A stretch of 64,000 nucleotides of DNA from positions 992,001 through 1,056,000 of the forward strand of contig NZ_FYFA01000002.1 in the NCBI RefSeq assembly GCF_900188435.1, given 5' to 3'. A program made the translations under genes and the position numbers. The notes beneath the pieces are model-generated. The model did not search any database, was not told where the DNA came from, and was given only the letters and a program-made list of their open reading frames with translations. This document shows positions 1-8,562 of the stretch, in pieces (positions within the stretch are counted from its first letter, which is position 1; the number at the start of each line of letters is the position of its first letter). The DNA is from Marinobacter sp. es.048 (GTDB lineage Bacteria > Pseudomonadota > Gammaproteobacteria > Pseudomonadales > Oleiphilaceae).

Positions 1-64
1 CACCGATATGCTTTGTGCTACTAACGTCTTCCCGTTCGTGAACTGCATCCGATAGCAGCGGGCA

Positions 65-1063
65 GTGGCAGTCATTTTTTCTGACTTTAAAGCACTGTCA
101 TGCAGACTGACCCTGATTTTACTGGTCAGTCTGCTGGCAGGCTGCGCCAGCGCTCCCAAATGGCCAGCGCCCGAAACTCACCAGGCCCTGCCCGACCGGG
201 CTATGCTGGACAACGTGCCTTTCTACCCCCAGGAAAGGTATCAGTGCGGGCCTGCGTCGCTGGCAATGATGCTGAACAGCCAGGGCCTTTCATCTGATCC
301 TGATATTCTCAAAGAGCTGGTTTATATTCCGGGCCGGGAAGGCTCCCTTCAGGTCGAAATGATCGCCGGCGCACGCGCCCATGGAATGTTGGTTTACCCG
401 CTGGACGGTGAATTAGAGAGTGTCCTGACCGAGATCGCAGCAGGCAATCCAGTCCTGGTGATGCAAAATCTGAGGTTTGGCTGGTGGCCCCAATGGCACT
501 TTGCGGTTGTCATCGGCTATGACGCCGGCGAGCGAGACCTGATACTCCATACCGATACCCGCAAGCGTGAAGCGATTGATCTGGAAGTTTTCAGCAACAC
601 CTGGGGGCGGGCCGAAAACTGGGCCGTAACCATTCTGCCGCCGGATCGGATTCCAGCTACCGCAGCACCGCTTCGTTTTCTGCAATCCGCCCATGACCTC
701 GAGACAACCGGACGAACGACAGCCGCTGGCATTGCCTATAAGACAGCCGAGACGACCTGGCCGGGCCAACCGACGGCCACTATGGCCAGAGGCAACCTTG
801 CCTGGCAGCTGGGCCACCAAGGCGAAGCACAAGAGCATTTCCTGCGCGCGGTGAAACGTTTTCCGGAATTCGCCGAGGGCTGGAACAACCTGGCTTTCGC
901 GCTGCAAGGGAGCGGCTGCGCAAACACTGCGACCCAGGCGGCGAGATGTGCCGCTGCTCTGGCACCGGACCGCTTCGGTGAATCGCAATTGCTCGACCAT
1001 GAGGGCACCATATCCGCAGAACAGTGTCCTGCACTGCCCGAGTGCCCAAGGGAAGAACCCTAG
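65..1063 (+). CDS. PA2778-type C39-like cysteine peptidase lipoprotein with TPR region
   Basis: 332 residues from a GTG start. An N-terminal signal ends in lipobox LLAGC (Cys27), so the protein is probably anchored to an envelope membrane. A papain-like C39 peptidase domain follows: nucleophile motif QCGPAS (Cys61) and a WHFAVV motif (His145). The C-terminal third (about residues 205-310) is TPR-like and suits protein binding. The family is known as PA2778-type peptidases; the substrate is unknown. Its TAG stop shares a CTAG palindrome with the stop of the converging methyltransferase gene. No second complete gene fits in the 64 bases upstream, so its usual partner cannot be seen. Confidence 0.8.
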   Translation: MAVIFSDFKALSCRLTLILLVSLLAGCASAPKWPAPETHQALPDRAMLDNVPFYPQERYQCGPASLAMMLNSQGLSSDPDILKELVYIPGREGSLQVEMIAGARAHGMLVYPLDGELESVLTEIAAGNPVLVMQNLRFGWWPQWHFAVVIGYDAGERDLILHTDTRKREAIDLEVFSNTWGRAENWAVTILPPDRIPATAAPLRFLQSAHDLETTGRTTAAGIAYKTAETTWPGQPTATMARGNLAWQLGHQGEAQEHFLRAVKRFPEFAEGWNNLAFALQGSGCANTATQAARCAAALAPDRFGESQLLDHEGTISAEQCPALPECPREEP

Positions 1064-1698
1064 GCTGGCTTCCGGAACAGCGCCACATCCTTTCTCGGTA
1101 TTTCCAGGCGCCATCCAAACCGGTTGGCGAGCAGCTTGAAGGTGAATTCCCGGTAGAAGACCACATGGGTCGGGTCTCGGCGATAATGCCAGTTGTCGAA
1201 CCGGTCATCGTCGGTCTGGAAGCAGGTCATCACGCCCAGCCAGCCACCGGGTTTCAGCATTCGGTCGAGTTCCCTGAAGACGCCAGCCGGCGCGTAAAGA
1301 TGCTCCACCACTTCGGTACAGGTTATGAAATCGTAGGTTTGATCGAGGGCCACTACTGATGGATAAAAGAAGGGGTCGTAGAGACTGACTGCCATGCCTT
1401 CCGCCTCAAGCATCTGCGCCAGTGCGGGGCCGGGGCCGCAGCCGAAATCCAGGCCACTGGCGCCCGACGCCAGACGTTCAAGAAGAGGTTCTGTCAGTTT
1501 CGTGAGAAATGTCCGGTACCCTGGATCAGACGGATCGTTGTCATGCAGTTGATAGATTTCCTGCTCCTGCTCAGGCCATAACCGGCAGGAGGCATCCATC
1601 ACCGTGGCCTCGCAGACATCACATCGAAGGTAACGCTGGGCCTTCACCACACGGAAATCCGAGAGACTGCCCTGCTCGCACACCGGACAAAGACTCAC
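1060..1698 (-). CDS. Zinc-ribbon class I SAM-dependent methyltransferase
   Basis: About 212 residues. The N-terminus carries two CxxC pairs (CPVC, then CDVC about 19 residues later), a zinc-ribbon arrangement. A Rossmann methyltransferase follows, with SAM-binding motif LDFGCGPGP, the acidic YDFITCTEVVEH region and LKPGG. The methyl acceptor cannot be deduced. GTG at 1698 is preferred because a GGGGTGAGG stretch lies just upstream; a TTG at 1716 would overlap the preceding gene by 14 nt. It is the second gene of an operon with the CobW-type GTPase, so it should share the Zur-box promoter. Confidence 0.8.
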   Translation of the reverse strand: MSLCPVCEQGSLSDFRVVKAQRYLRCDVCEATVMDASCRLWPEQEQEIYQLHDNDPSDPGYRTFLTKLTEPLLERLASGASGLDFGCGPGPALAQMLEAEGMAVSLYDPFFYPSVVALDQTYDFITCTEVVEHLYAPAGVFRELDRMLKPGGWLGVMTCFQTDDDRFDNWHYRRDPTHVVFYREFTFKLLANRFGWRLEIPRKDVALFRKPA

Positions 1699-1702
1699 GC
1701 CC

Positions 1703-2689
1703 TCACCCCGGGTCAAGTCCCGCTGCCGCCCTCATGCGGGCATCGAGTTCCCGGGCGTCAATCTGATCGGACGCTATGATCTCTGCCCGGCTGTAGGCTT
1801 GCGGTTCACCCTGAATAACGGTCAGGGCTCCATCAACCACATTGATCGCCCGCCAGCCGTCGGCGGTGTTAACGACCGCCTTGAAGCGAACAAAAGCCGA
1901 GTCCATGGCCATCACCAGCAATGCGTTCTCATCCAGGATCAGTTCGGGATGGATCCGCCAGCCAACACTGAAATGCCCCTGTCCCTGATTGGTGATCTGT
2001 TGCCAGGGCTCGTCATCAATAGCGGGTACCGGCGATGCAGTCTTGTGATGGTGGTGATGGTGAGCTTCCGGATCGGTCACCGGCAGGGCATCTGACTCGC
2101 CGTCCAGCCAGCCCGGTGCCAGATGCCCAAACCGGGTGTGGTGGATCGCCCGCTTGGCGGGTTCCAGTTGTGCGGCCCACTCATCAAAATGAGTCAATTG
2201 CTCCGGCGTGCAAAGATCAGTCTTGTTGGCAACGAGAATGTCAGCGGCGGCCACCTGGTCCCGGAACTGCACATTGCCGAGAACCCTCGGCTCTTCGAGC
2301 CTTCGGGGGTCTACCAGGCAGATTACAGGGCCCATGGCGAGCACATCCTGGTAGTGCTCGCTGGTCAGGGTGTCCAGAATCTGAGAGGGGTGACCGAGCC
2401 CGGTCGGTTCAATCAAAAGACGGTCGGGCTTTGCCTTGAGAATCAGCTGGTTGAGCCCTATCTGCATCGGCAGGCCGGCAACGCAGCACATGCAGCCGCC
2501 GGGTATTTCCTTGATGAAGGCGCCCTCGGTCTTCAGCATGGCGCCATCGATGCCCACCTCGCCAAACTCGTTGACCAGAACCGCCCAGACCTCGTTTTCG
2601 GGTTTGCTTTTCAGAAGATCCAGAATGGCGGTGGTTTTGCCGACACCCAGAAAACCAAGTATCAGGCTGGTAGGAATAGGTTGGGCCAT
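1703..2689 (-). CDS. CobW/ZNG-type GTPase, probable zinc metallochaperone
   Basis: 328 residues with the full G3E GTPase signature: Walker A GFLGVGKTT (residues 12-20), the metal-binding GGCMCC motif (Cys66, 68, 69) and NKTD (155-158). A natural run of six histidines (210-215) lies in the linker before the C-terminal CobW_C domain, which is usual in zinc- or nickel-handling members. Such GTPases hand metal to client proteins under starvation. A near-consensus Zur operator sits about 30 nt upstream, so the gene should be induced by zinc limitation. Zinc rather than cobalt is inferred from that operator and from the lack of cobalamin genes nearby. Confidence 0.9.
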   Translation of the reverse strand: MAQPIPTSLILGFLGVGKTTAILDLLKSKPENEVWAVLVNEFGEVGIDGAMLKTEGAFIKEIPGGCMCCVAGLPMQIGLNQLILKAKPDRLLIEPTGLGHPSQILDTLTSEHYQDVLAMGPVICLVDPRRLEEPRVLGNVQFRDQVAAADILVANKTDLCTPEQLTHFDEWAAQLEPAKRAIHHTRFGHLAPGWLDGESDALPVTDPEAHHHHHHKTASPVPAIDDEPWQQITNQGQGHFSVGWRIHPELILDENALLVMAMDSAFVRFKAVVNTADGWRAINVVDGALTVIQGEPQAYSRAEIIASDQIDARELDARMRAAAGLDPG

Positions 2690-2717
2690 GGCGCCGGAGG
2701 CACTCCTCTAGGAATCA

Positions 2718-2738
2718 AAATGTTATACTATAACAATT
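2718..2738 (-). promoter_or_regulatory. Zur operator
   Basis: A perfect 15-nt palindrome, TGTTATA-C-TATAACA (2721-2735), sits inside AAATGTTATACTATAACAAT. It closely matches the enterobacterial Zur consensus GAAATGTTATANTATAACATTTC. It lies about 30 nt upstream of the CobW GTPase start and touches the stop codon of the preceding minus-strand gene, so it can control only the GTPase-methyltransferase pair. Repression with zinc and induction in zinc starvation are inferred from the known action of Zur. Confidence 0.85.
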
Positions 2739-3133
2739 TAGCCGCCAGAACGATCCTGTTTCAGGAACAGTCCGACGGCCTTGTCTGATAGCAGGGCATG
2801 AGCAAGTGCCGGATAGGGCAAATAGTGAACAAGCAGAGTTGCGAGGGTGACTGTATCCATGCCGGCATCCAGGAACATCCAGGCCCCGAAAGCCACGAAC
2901 AGGGCGCCCAGAAAACCGCCATAGATCCACAGCGCGCGTGAGCGCTCCTCCGGCATCGGCAAACGCTCAAGGGTCCGTGCGATTGAGAAGCTCATGTAGA
3001 CGGCAATCAGGGCAGCAATGACCAGTGACGCCAGCAACCCGGTAAATCCGATCAGATACCGGAACAGGTAGTTGGTCAGGAAGAACAGGGCGATGCAGGT
3101 AACGGCAACAATGGTGATGCGTGTCTTTTCCAT
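2738..3133 (-). CDS. Hypothetical inner-membrane protein
   Basis: 131 residues with three to four hydrophobic segments (about residues 7-25, 30-50, 68-90 and a weaker one near 95-112) joined by a charged loop (ARTLERLPMPEERSRA). No family is recognised. Its TAA stop touches the Zur box of the downstream GTPase gene, so a shared transcript is possible but the GTPase clearly has its own control. The length, conserved-looking hydrophobic pattern and codon use support a real gene; the function is unknown. Confidence 0.6.
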   Translation of the reverse strand: MEKTRITIVAVTCIALFFLTNYLFRYLIGFTGLLASLVIAALIAVYMSFSIARTLERLPMPEERSRALWIYGGFLGALFVAFGAWMFLDAGMDTVTLATLLVHYLPYPALAHALLSDKAVGLFLKQDRSGG

Positions 3134-3267
3134 GGCGGCTCAGGTTTTGTTGGTTTTATGGATAGGCGCAAAGAATGGCAGAGACGCCCGGAAAGAACCA
3201 CCCCTGCTGCGACCGGGGTTCCAGACTGATATGATGCCCGACATTCTCACTCGCAACCGGACACCCG

Positions 3268-4206
3268 ATGACCACTGGCAATTCCACCCGGCTCAACAAA
3301 TACATCAGCGAAAGCGGCATGTGCTCCCGCAGGGAGGCTGATCGCTATATCGAGCAGGGCAACGTCTACATCAACGGTAAAAGAGCAAACGTGGGCGACC
3401 AGGTGCTTCCGGGTGACACAGTCAAGGTGAACGGCCAAGTGATCGAGCCAAGGGCTGAAGAAGACCTCGTGTTCATTGCATTGAACAAGCCGGTAGGGAT
3501 TGTCAGCACCACGGACAGCGCGGAGAAGCACAATATCCAGCGTTTTGTCGGTCACAGCGAACGCATCTTCCCGATCGGACGCCTGGACAAGGACTCCCAG
3601 GGCCTCATCTTTATGACCAGCAACGGCGACCTGGTCAACAAGATACTGCGGGCGGGCAACAACCACGAAAAGGAATACCTGGTTACCGTCGACAAGCCCG
3701 TCACCCGGGAATTCGTGGAGGGTATGGCCAATGGTGTGCCGATCCTCGGAACCATGACGAAAAAGTGCAAGGTGTCGCGGGAGTCACAATTTGTCTTCCG
3801 GATCACCCTGGTTCAGGGCCTCAATCGCCAGATCCGTCGGATGTGCGAATATTTTGGCTACGAGGTTACCAAACTCGAACGTATCCGGATCATGAACGTG
3901 AGCCTGAAAGGGCTTGCGGTGGGCCAGTGGCGGGACCTGAACGAGACAGAGCTTGCCGGGCTGTTCGATGCCATCCGGGATTCGTCTTCCGAAGCACCGC
4001 CCGGTGCTGGCAAGCCGGCAAAAAAGAAGCCCGGAACGAAGGCCAAACCAAAGCCTGATCGCAAGCCTGGCTCTCCATCCGCACCAGGTAAGCCCGGTGG
4101 CGCCAGGCGGCCCGGCCCGAAAGGCAAGCCCGCGCCTGGCAAAAAGCCGGCATCGGGCAAACGGCCAAAAGGCGGCAAGCCAAGGCAGAAGAGCGTTAAA
4201 CGGTAA
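3268..4206 (+). CDS. rluF: 23S rRNA pseudouridine(2604) synthase RluF
   Basis: 312 residues. An N-terminal S4 RNA-binding domain (about residues 7-55) precedes an RsuA/RluF-type catalytic domain with active-site motif [10 protein letters not shown] (Asp107). [23 protein letters not shown] is the typical RluB/E/F conserved block near residues 188-210. The last 75 residues are a Lys/Pro/Gly-rich basic tail, common in this family and likely to bind rRNA. The modified base, U2604 of 23S rRNA, is taken from family similarity. It converges on ydbL with a 27-nt gap. Confidence 0.88.
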   Translation: MTTGNSTRLNKYISESGMCSRREADRYIEQGNVYINGKRANVGDQVLPGDTVKVNGQVIEPRAEEDLVFIALNKPVGIVSTTDSAEKHNIQRFVGHSERIFPIGRLDKDSQGLIFMTSNGDLVNKILRAGNNHEKEYLVTVDKPVTREFVEGMANGVPILGTMTKKCKVSRESQFVFRITLVQGLNRQIRRMCEYFGYEVTKLERIRIMNVSLKGLAVGQWRDLNETELAGLFDAIRDSSSEAPPGAGKPAKKKPGTKAKPKPDRKPGSPSAPGKPGGARRPGPKGKPAPGKKPASGKRPKGGKPRQKSVKR

Positions 4207-4233
4207 CCGAGGCTTGCACCTGGCCGCGCCGGG

Positions 4234-4578
4234 CTACTTTTTCACCCACTTGCCGCCCATTTGCACGTACTGGCCGGACGGAGTCTTCTCAATCGCCTTC
4301 TTGCCTGCAACCGTCTCCACCTGGGTTACCGGAATGTTGTGTTTTTCGGCAATGCGCTTGTACTCATCCCGACGGGCGCTGTTAATGGCTTCCACCACTT
4401 CCTTCGCCTGCCCTTCGGCACGAACCACACCCAGGTAGCCTGTCGGCGTCTCTCCAACCAGCCCCTGCTGCTTGACCGAGTCCAGTTTCTGCTTGGCTTC
4501 GTCCAGCCCCATTGCAAGCACAGAAGCACTGATACCAAACGCCAGGACCAGCGCAAACATCTGTATCAATCGTTTCAT
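4234..4578 (-). CDS. ydbL: YdbL-family periplasmic protein (DUF1318)
   Basis: 114 residues from ATG 4578, placed behind GAGGGG and giving the signal peptide MKRLIQMFALVLAFGISASVLA. The mature part has the DUF1318 features: a GLxGETxxGYLG motif, a NSARRDEYKRIAEKHN helix, and a Gly/Trp-rich end. In E. coli YdbL modulates the YdbH-YnbE complex that carries phospholipids between the membranes. Here it is the last gene of the same three-gene order, ydbH-ynbE-ydbL, which makes the assignment firm. Confidence 0.88.
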   Translation of the reverse strand: MKRLIQMFALVLAFGISASVLAMGLDEAKQKLDSVKQQGLVGETPTGYLGVVRAEGQAKEVVEAINSARRDEYKRIAEKHNIPVTQVETVAGKKAIEKTPSGQYVQMGGKWVKK

Positions 4579-4607
4579 TTTCAACCCCTCAAACTTTCCG
4601 GACACAG

Positions 4608-4790
4608 TCAGAACAAGCCCTGTTCGCTGAACAGGTCATCCACTTCCTTATCCACTTTCACGTAGATTTCGTGCTGGATTTTCACGTTCAGGTTGACCGT
4701 AATCGGCTCCTTTGGCGCCGCCATCTGCACTGTAGGCGTGCAGGCAGCCATCGCCAGAGGAAGCATCAGTATCATCAGTGTTCTTGCCAT
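4608..4790 (-). CDS. ynbE: YnbE-family outer-membrane lipoprotein
   Basis: 60 residues from ATG 4790, close to the 61 of E. coli YnbE. MARTLMILMLPLAMAAC is a lipoprotein signal with acceptor Cys17. The mature part is short and beta-rich, with alternating residues (ITVNLNVKIQHEIYVKVDKEV). In E. coli YnbE multimers bind the C-terminus of YdbH to complete a bridge to the outer membrane. An earlier ATG at 4832 overlaps the ydbH stop as ATGA and would add 14 residues; it may serve translational coupling, but the later start gives a normal signal peptide. Confidence 0.85.
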   Translation of the reverse strand: MARTLMILMLPLAMAACTPTVQMAAPKEPITVNLNVKIQHEIYVKVDKEVDDLFSEQGLF

Positions 4791-4828
4791 GGGCGGCCTT
4801 TCAGGCCTCCAGGGCCGCACGGGTTTTA

Positions 4829-6349
4829 TCATGGTGCTTTCTCCTCACCGGATTCCTGCAGCAATTTCCGGACGCGCCTGGTAACAGCTTCATTGACCCT
4901 GCCACTCAACTGCAGACTGGTGAGCAGCGCGGGGATGTCTTCCTCAAGATTGACATTGAGTACCACCGGCTGCCCACCCCTCAGGTCCGGATTCTTACCT
5001 TCAAGGCGAAGGCCAAGGCTTAACTTACCCTGTTCATCGTAGTCTATCGTGCTGTTGAGGACTGAATAGTGAAAGTTTTGCAACGCCTGGACCACGATGT
5101 CCATGGCCTGGTTGCCACCGAGCATCGCCTGGAGCTTGTCCGCCGGCAACTGCAAACGGCCGCCAGGATCTATTGCGGAAATACTGCCTGCACTCACCTG
5201 CACCCCGTCGCCAGTGATGCCCAGAGGAACTCGCCCTCGAAGCAGCCCGCTTCCAGACAGTCCTTCGGCTGGATACACCGCCATTAGACGGCTGAGGGAG
5301 ACATCCTCAACCTCCACAGGGATGCGGCCAGAGCCGGGTCCCAACTCGTAAACGGCAGGTGGAACTCTGAGTGTACCTTCCAGGAATCGGGCTCTGGCCT
5401 GCTGAACCTCCAGAGTTCCGGCCAGCATTTCCATGACCGGCGCGTTGTAATTCCCTGAGAAAAGAACCGAGCTGACGGGAATGCCGGCATTGATCTCGCC
5501 AACGGTCATGTCCCTGAAACTGGCCGCAATCTGTGAATTTTCCAGCGATCCCCGCACCAAGCCTGTGAGCCCGGACACTGCGGTCCGGTTAAAAACACCG
5601 CCAACATCCTGCAGCTCAACACTGCCACTGGCTGCAAGTTCACCACCCTGGTCGGTCGAAACCTCCATCGACAACCGGGCATTGCCAGAATCCACTGTCA
5701 GCAGATCCGGCCATCCGGCCAGGGCTTCTGCCAGGGCCCGAACGCCCTGTTTACCGTCGATAACAGAGTCGATGGCGACGGATACGCCGCCTTCCGGATT
5801 GAGCTGGATATCGAGATCAGCCGTAAGGCCGGACTCGGAAGCCAACGTGCCCTGCACCCTGAGATCCGCCAGGCGGCCCTTTGCCCTTCCCTGGAAGTTC
5901 CACGTTTGCGGCAGTAGTTGCGGATGCTCGACGCGCGCGGCATCGATCCTGATGTCGCCATCAATGGAAATGCGCTGCGCCCAGGGGCCAGTTGCGCCAT
6001 AGTCCAGGGTAACCGTTGTATTGCTGAGGTCAGTGCGCAGGTTGTTGAGCGTCAGTGGCTGGTCTGCACCGATAAACGCGAGATGATCCGTCAAAACAAG
6101 AGACGAAGGGGCAAATTCGATAGTCGCGGAATCACTGTTGGCCGTCACAGAGGGCCTGATATCAGCCTGGCTTCCGGTGACTTCCCAACCGCCGGAACGG
6201 ATATCCGGCAATGCCATACCCAAAGAGCTCTGCTCAATGGCGAAGGACCAGCCTGCGACCGCCAGAGGCCAGGCCACCAGTGTCAAACCACCGGCCCAAA
6301 GAAGCCCGCGGCCGATGCGTTCAGGCTTTACACACCCTTTACTGGGCAA
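4829..6349 (-). CDS. ydbH: YdbH-family AsmA-like intermembrane phospholipid transport protein (short form)
   Basis: 506 residues: one N-terminal membrane segment (about residues 14-36), then a beta-repeat periplasmic body ending in the YdbH C-terminal domain with the conserved GGNQAMDIVVQALQNFHYS and NPDLRGGQPVVLN stretches. The family forms lipid-conducting bridges together with YnbE, redundantly with TamB and YhdP in E. coli. This copy is much shorter than E. coli YdbH (about 880 residues). Only 24 nt separate its start from the upstream gene, so it is not a fragment of a longer frame. First gene of ydbH-ynbE-ydbL. Confidence 0.85.
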   Translation of the reverse strand: MPSKGCVKPERIGRGLLWAGGLTLVAWPLAVAGWSFAIEQSSLGMALPDIRSGGWEVTGSQADIRPSVTANSDSATIEFAPSSLVLTDHLAFIGADQPLTLNNLRTDLSNTTVTLDYGATGPWAQRISIDGDIRIDAARVEHPQLLPQTWNFQGRAKGRLADLRVQGTLASESGLTADLDIQLNPEGGVSVAIDSVIDGKQGVRALAEALAGWPDLLTVDSGNARLSMEVSTDQGGELAASGSVELQDVGGVFNRTAVSGLTGLVRGSLENSQIAASFRDMTVGEINAGIPVSSVLFSGNYNAPVMEMLAGTLEVQQARARFLEGTLRVPPAVYELGPGSGRIPVEVEDVSLSRLMAVYPAEGLSGSGLLRGRVPLGITGDGVQVSAGSISAIDPGGRLQLPADKLQAMLGGNQAMDIVVQALQNFHYSVLNSTIDYDEQGKLSLGLRLEGKNPDLRGGQPVVLNVNLEEDIPALLTSLQLSGRVNEAVTRRVRKLLQESGEEKAP

Positions 6350-6373
6350 AACGACGCTCCTGCCGTGCTCGGT

Positions 6374-7942
6374 TTACTCACCACGCCAGCTCACGCTGTA
6401 CAGATCGTGCCGGCGGTCCTGCAGATTTTTTACGGTACCACTGTTGCGAGCGGTGATCAGCACTTCCGGGCGAAGATCCGCAAAGGCAACGGTCTCCACG
6501 TTGGGTTCGGTGTCGGCGGCGATGCCATCCCGGGCAAAGGGAAAGTCGCACGGCGTCAGGATGCAGCTCTGGCCATACTGGATTTCCATGTTCGGCACGT
6601 TCGGCAGGTTGCCCACGTTGCCGGACATCACCACGTAGACCTGGTTTTCCACCGCCCTCGCCTGGCAGCAGTAGCGAACCCGCAGGTAGCTCTGCCGCTC
6701 GTCGGTGCAGAAAGGCACAAAGATGATATGCACGCCCTGGTCCACCAGGTGACGGGTCAATTCCGGGAACTCCGCGTCATAGCAGATCAGCACACCGATG
6801 GTGCCGCAGTCGGTCTCGATGGCGCTGACCCGGTTGCCGCCCTGAACATTCCACCAGAACGCCTCATTCGGCGTCGGATGGATCTTGGGCTGGCTGAACA
6901 CCTGGCCATCCCTGAGAAACACGTACGCCATGTTCCGGATAGTGCCGTCTTCCTCACGGACCGGAGTGGAGCCGGCGACAATGTTGATGTTGTGGCGCAG
7001 AGCCAAATCCCGCATCAGTTCGCGATAGCGCTCTGCGTAATGGGTGACGGCGGCAAAGGTCTCGGCAGGGCTGCCCTTGCGGGCTTCAATGGAAAGCAGT
7101 TGCAGGGTGAACAGCTCAGGGAATACCACAAAGTCGCCCCTGTAGGTGGACACAACATCCACGAAATAGCGGACGATCTCGCTGAATTCGTCGAACGATC
7201 CTACCGGGCGTTGCTGGTACTGAACCGTGCCGATGCGCACGGTATCGCGCATGCGCTGACCGTAGCGTTTCCGGCGCCCGTTTTTCTCGGCTTGGGGTAC
7301 TTTGGGATTACGCCAGATCAGATGGATGCCAAAGCCCATGGAATCGTGGTCGGCATCCAGATAATGCGGAATGATGCCATGGACTTCAAAGCCCTGATGA
7401 AGCTGGAAGGACAGCACCGGATCCTTCTGTTCCTTGCTCCGGATGGCCTCGACGTATTCTTCAACGCTGGTGAACTTTTTCAGCCGCTGACGCAGGCTCG
7501 GCAACCGCCCGGCAAATACCACACCCTGCAAATCCAGGGCCTGGCATAACTGCTTGCGTTCGTTGTAAAGCCGCTCCCCGATGCGGTAACCACGGCACTC
7601 CGGATCAACACAGACTTCCATTCCGTAAAGCCAGTCGCCTTCCGGATCATGCCGCGAGGCATAGCCGTTGCCGGTGATGGAAGTCCAGTCATGCGGAGCC
7701 AGGGCGATCTCTTCGGCCATCCGGAACGTGGCACAGTAGCCGACCACCGTATCACCGAGCATGGCGACAAACTGGCCATCGGGAAAGGTATTGATCTGCC
7801 CGGTCAGCGGTCCCTTGGTGTAGCCGTACATGCCAGTGCCTTCATAAACCCGGCGACTGAGCTGGATGATACCCGGAATATCTGCGAGCGTTGCATTGCG
7901 GACGTACAGGCGCTGATCAGGATCGGAAAACGGGGGACACAT
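6374..7942 (-). CDS. Bifunctional GNAT acetyltransferase / carbon-nitrogen hydrolase fusion
   Basis: 522 residues from ATG 7942, preceded by a CTGAGGTG ribosome site. Residues 12-210 form a GNAT domain with an acetyl-CoA-binding stretch RGYRIGERLYNER. Residues 235-510 are a nitrilase-superfamily domain with catalytic triad Glu276 (VFPELF), Lys353 (QPKIHPTP) and Cys387 (LICYDAEFPE). The fusion is a known but uncharacterised bacterial family; the nitrilase part resembles omega-amidase/carbamoylase members. The substrate is unknown. It sits directly before ydbH in a minus-strand series. Confidence 0.88.
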   Translation of the reverse strand: MCPPFSDPDQRLYVRNATLADIPGIIQLSRRVYEGTGMYGYTKGPLTGQINTFPDGQFVAMLGDTVVGYCATFRMAEEIALAPHDWTSITGNGYASRHDPEGDWLYGMEVCVDPECRGYRIGERLYNERKQLCQALDLQGVVFAGRLPSLRQRLKKFTSVEEYVEAIRSKEQKDPVLSFQLHQGFEVHGIIPHYLDADHDSMGFGIHLIWRNPKVPQAEKNGRRKRYGQRMRDTVRIGTVQYQQRPVGSFDEFSEIVRYFVDVVSTYRGDFVVFPELFTLQLLSIEARKGSPAETFAAVTHYAERYRELMRDLALRHNINIVAGSTPVREEDGTIRNMAYVFLRDGQVFSQPKIHPTPNEAFWWNVQGGNRVSAIETDCGTIGVLICYDAEFPELTRHLVDQGVHIIFVPFCTDERQSYLRVRYCCQARAVENQVYVVMSGNVGNLPNVPNMEIQYGQSCILTPCDFPFARDGIAADTEPNVETVAFADLRPEVLITARNSGTVKNLQDRRHDLYSVSWRGE

Positions 7943-8015
7943 ACGACACCTCAGGAAAGGCGTTGATTTGCTTCCATCTTTGGTGGGCCGACGGTGGTTC
8001 GTCAAGACAAATCGG

Positions 8016-8558
8016 CTAATCGGCGCCCAGAAGGGGAAAGCGCTCAATCACGGAATACACTGAACCGGCGCGGCCAGGTTTGCTTTCGAAAAGGACAAAT
8101 TCAGTAACTTGGAACTGGCCGAACCGAAAATCACCATATTCAACCAACAACGGTTCAACAGAGCCCGCCTGGCGTTTGAAACGGGCCAGGGTGATATGTG
8201 GGCGAAACACCCGACGTTCAACGCCAAAACCGAGTTTCTCCATCCGCGCCACGAGAGTCTTGTTAAGAGCAGCGACCGGCTCCTCCGGCTGAACACCAGC
8301 CCAGAGATTCTTCGGCCTCTGGGGCTGACCGAAACAACTGACGCCGGCAACGTCGAGCAGGAAAGGCTCTGACTTGATGTCACGGGCTGAACCGGCCACG
8401 GCTTCAAGATTTTCCTGGCTCACCGCCCCCAGAAAAAGGAGGGTGATGTGCAATTGCTCCGCGCCCTGCCATTTGGCGCCCGGAACCTCTGATCGAATCT
8501 TCAGCAACCGGTCCTTGATCTCAGGCGGAAGCTCCAGTCCGAAGAACAGCCGTGGCAA
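8016..8558 (-). CDS. thpR: RNA 2',3'-cyclic phosphodiesterase ThpR
   Basis: 180 residues, a 2H phosphoesterase: the two signature tetrads are LHITLLFLG (about residues 40-48) and RPHITLARF (about 128-136). The family opens 2',3'-cyclic phosphates to 2'-phosphate RNA ends. The start is a TTG at 8558, with a GAGGAA ribosome site located in the final codons of the preceding dehydrogenase gene; only 4 nt separate stop and start, so translation is probably coupled. Confidence 0.88.
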   Translation of the reverse strand: MPRLFFGLELPPEIKDRLLKIRSEVPGAKWQGAEQLHITLLFLGAVSQENLEAVAGSARDIKSEPFLLDVAGVSCFGQPQRPKNLWAGVQPEEPVAALNKTLVARMEKLGFGVERRVFRPHITLARFKRQAGSVEPLLVEYGDFRFGQFQVTEFVLFESKPGRAGSVYSVIERFPLLGAD

Positions 8559-8562
8559 AGTC

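Noticed and set aside
2043..2060. Six-histidine run in the GTPase as a cloning-tag artefact
   Set aside because: It is internal, in the linker where His-rich stretches are normal for metal GTPases, and uses mixed flanking codons in a natural context.
5918..7549. A 543-codon plus-strand frame across ydbH and the GNAT-nitrilase gene
   Set aside because: It spans two well-supported minus-strand genes and shows no domain; shadow of their codon bias.
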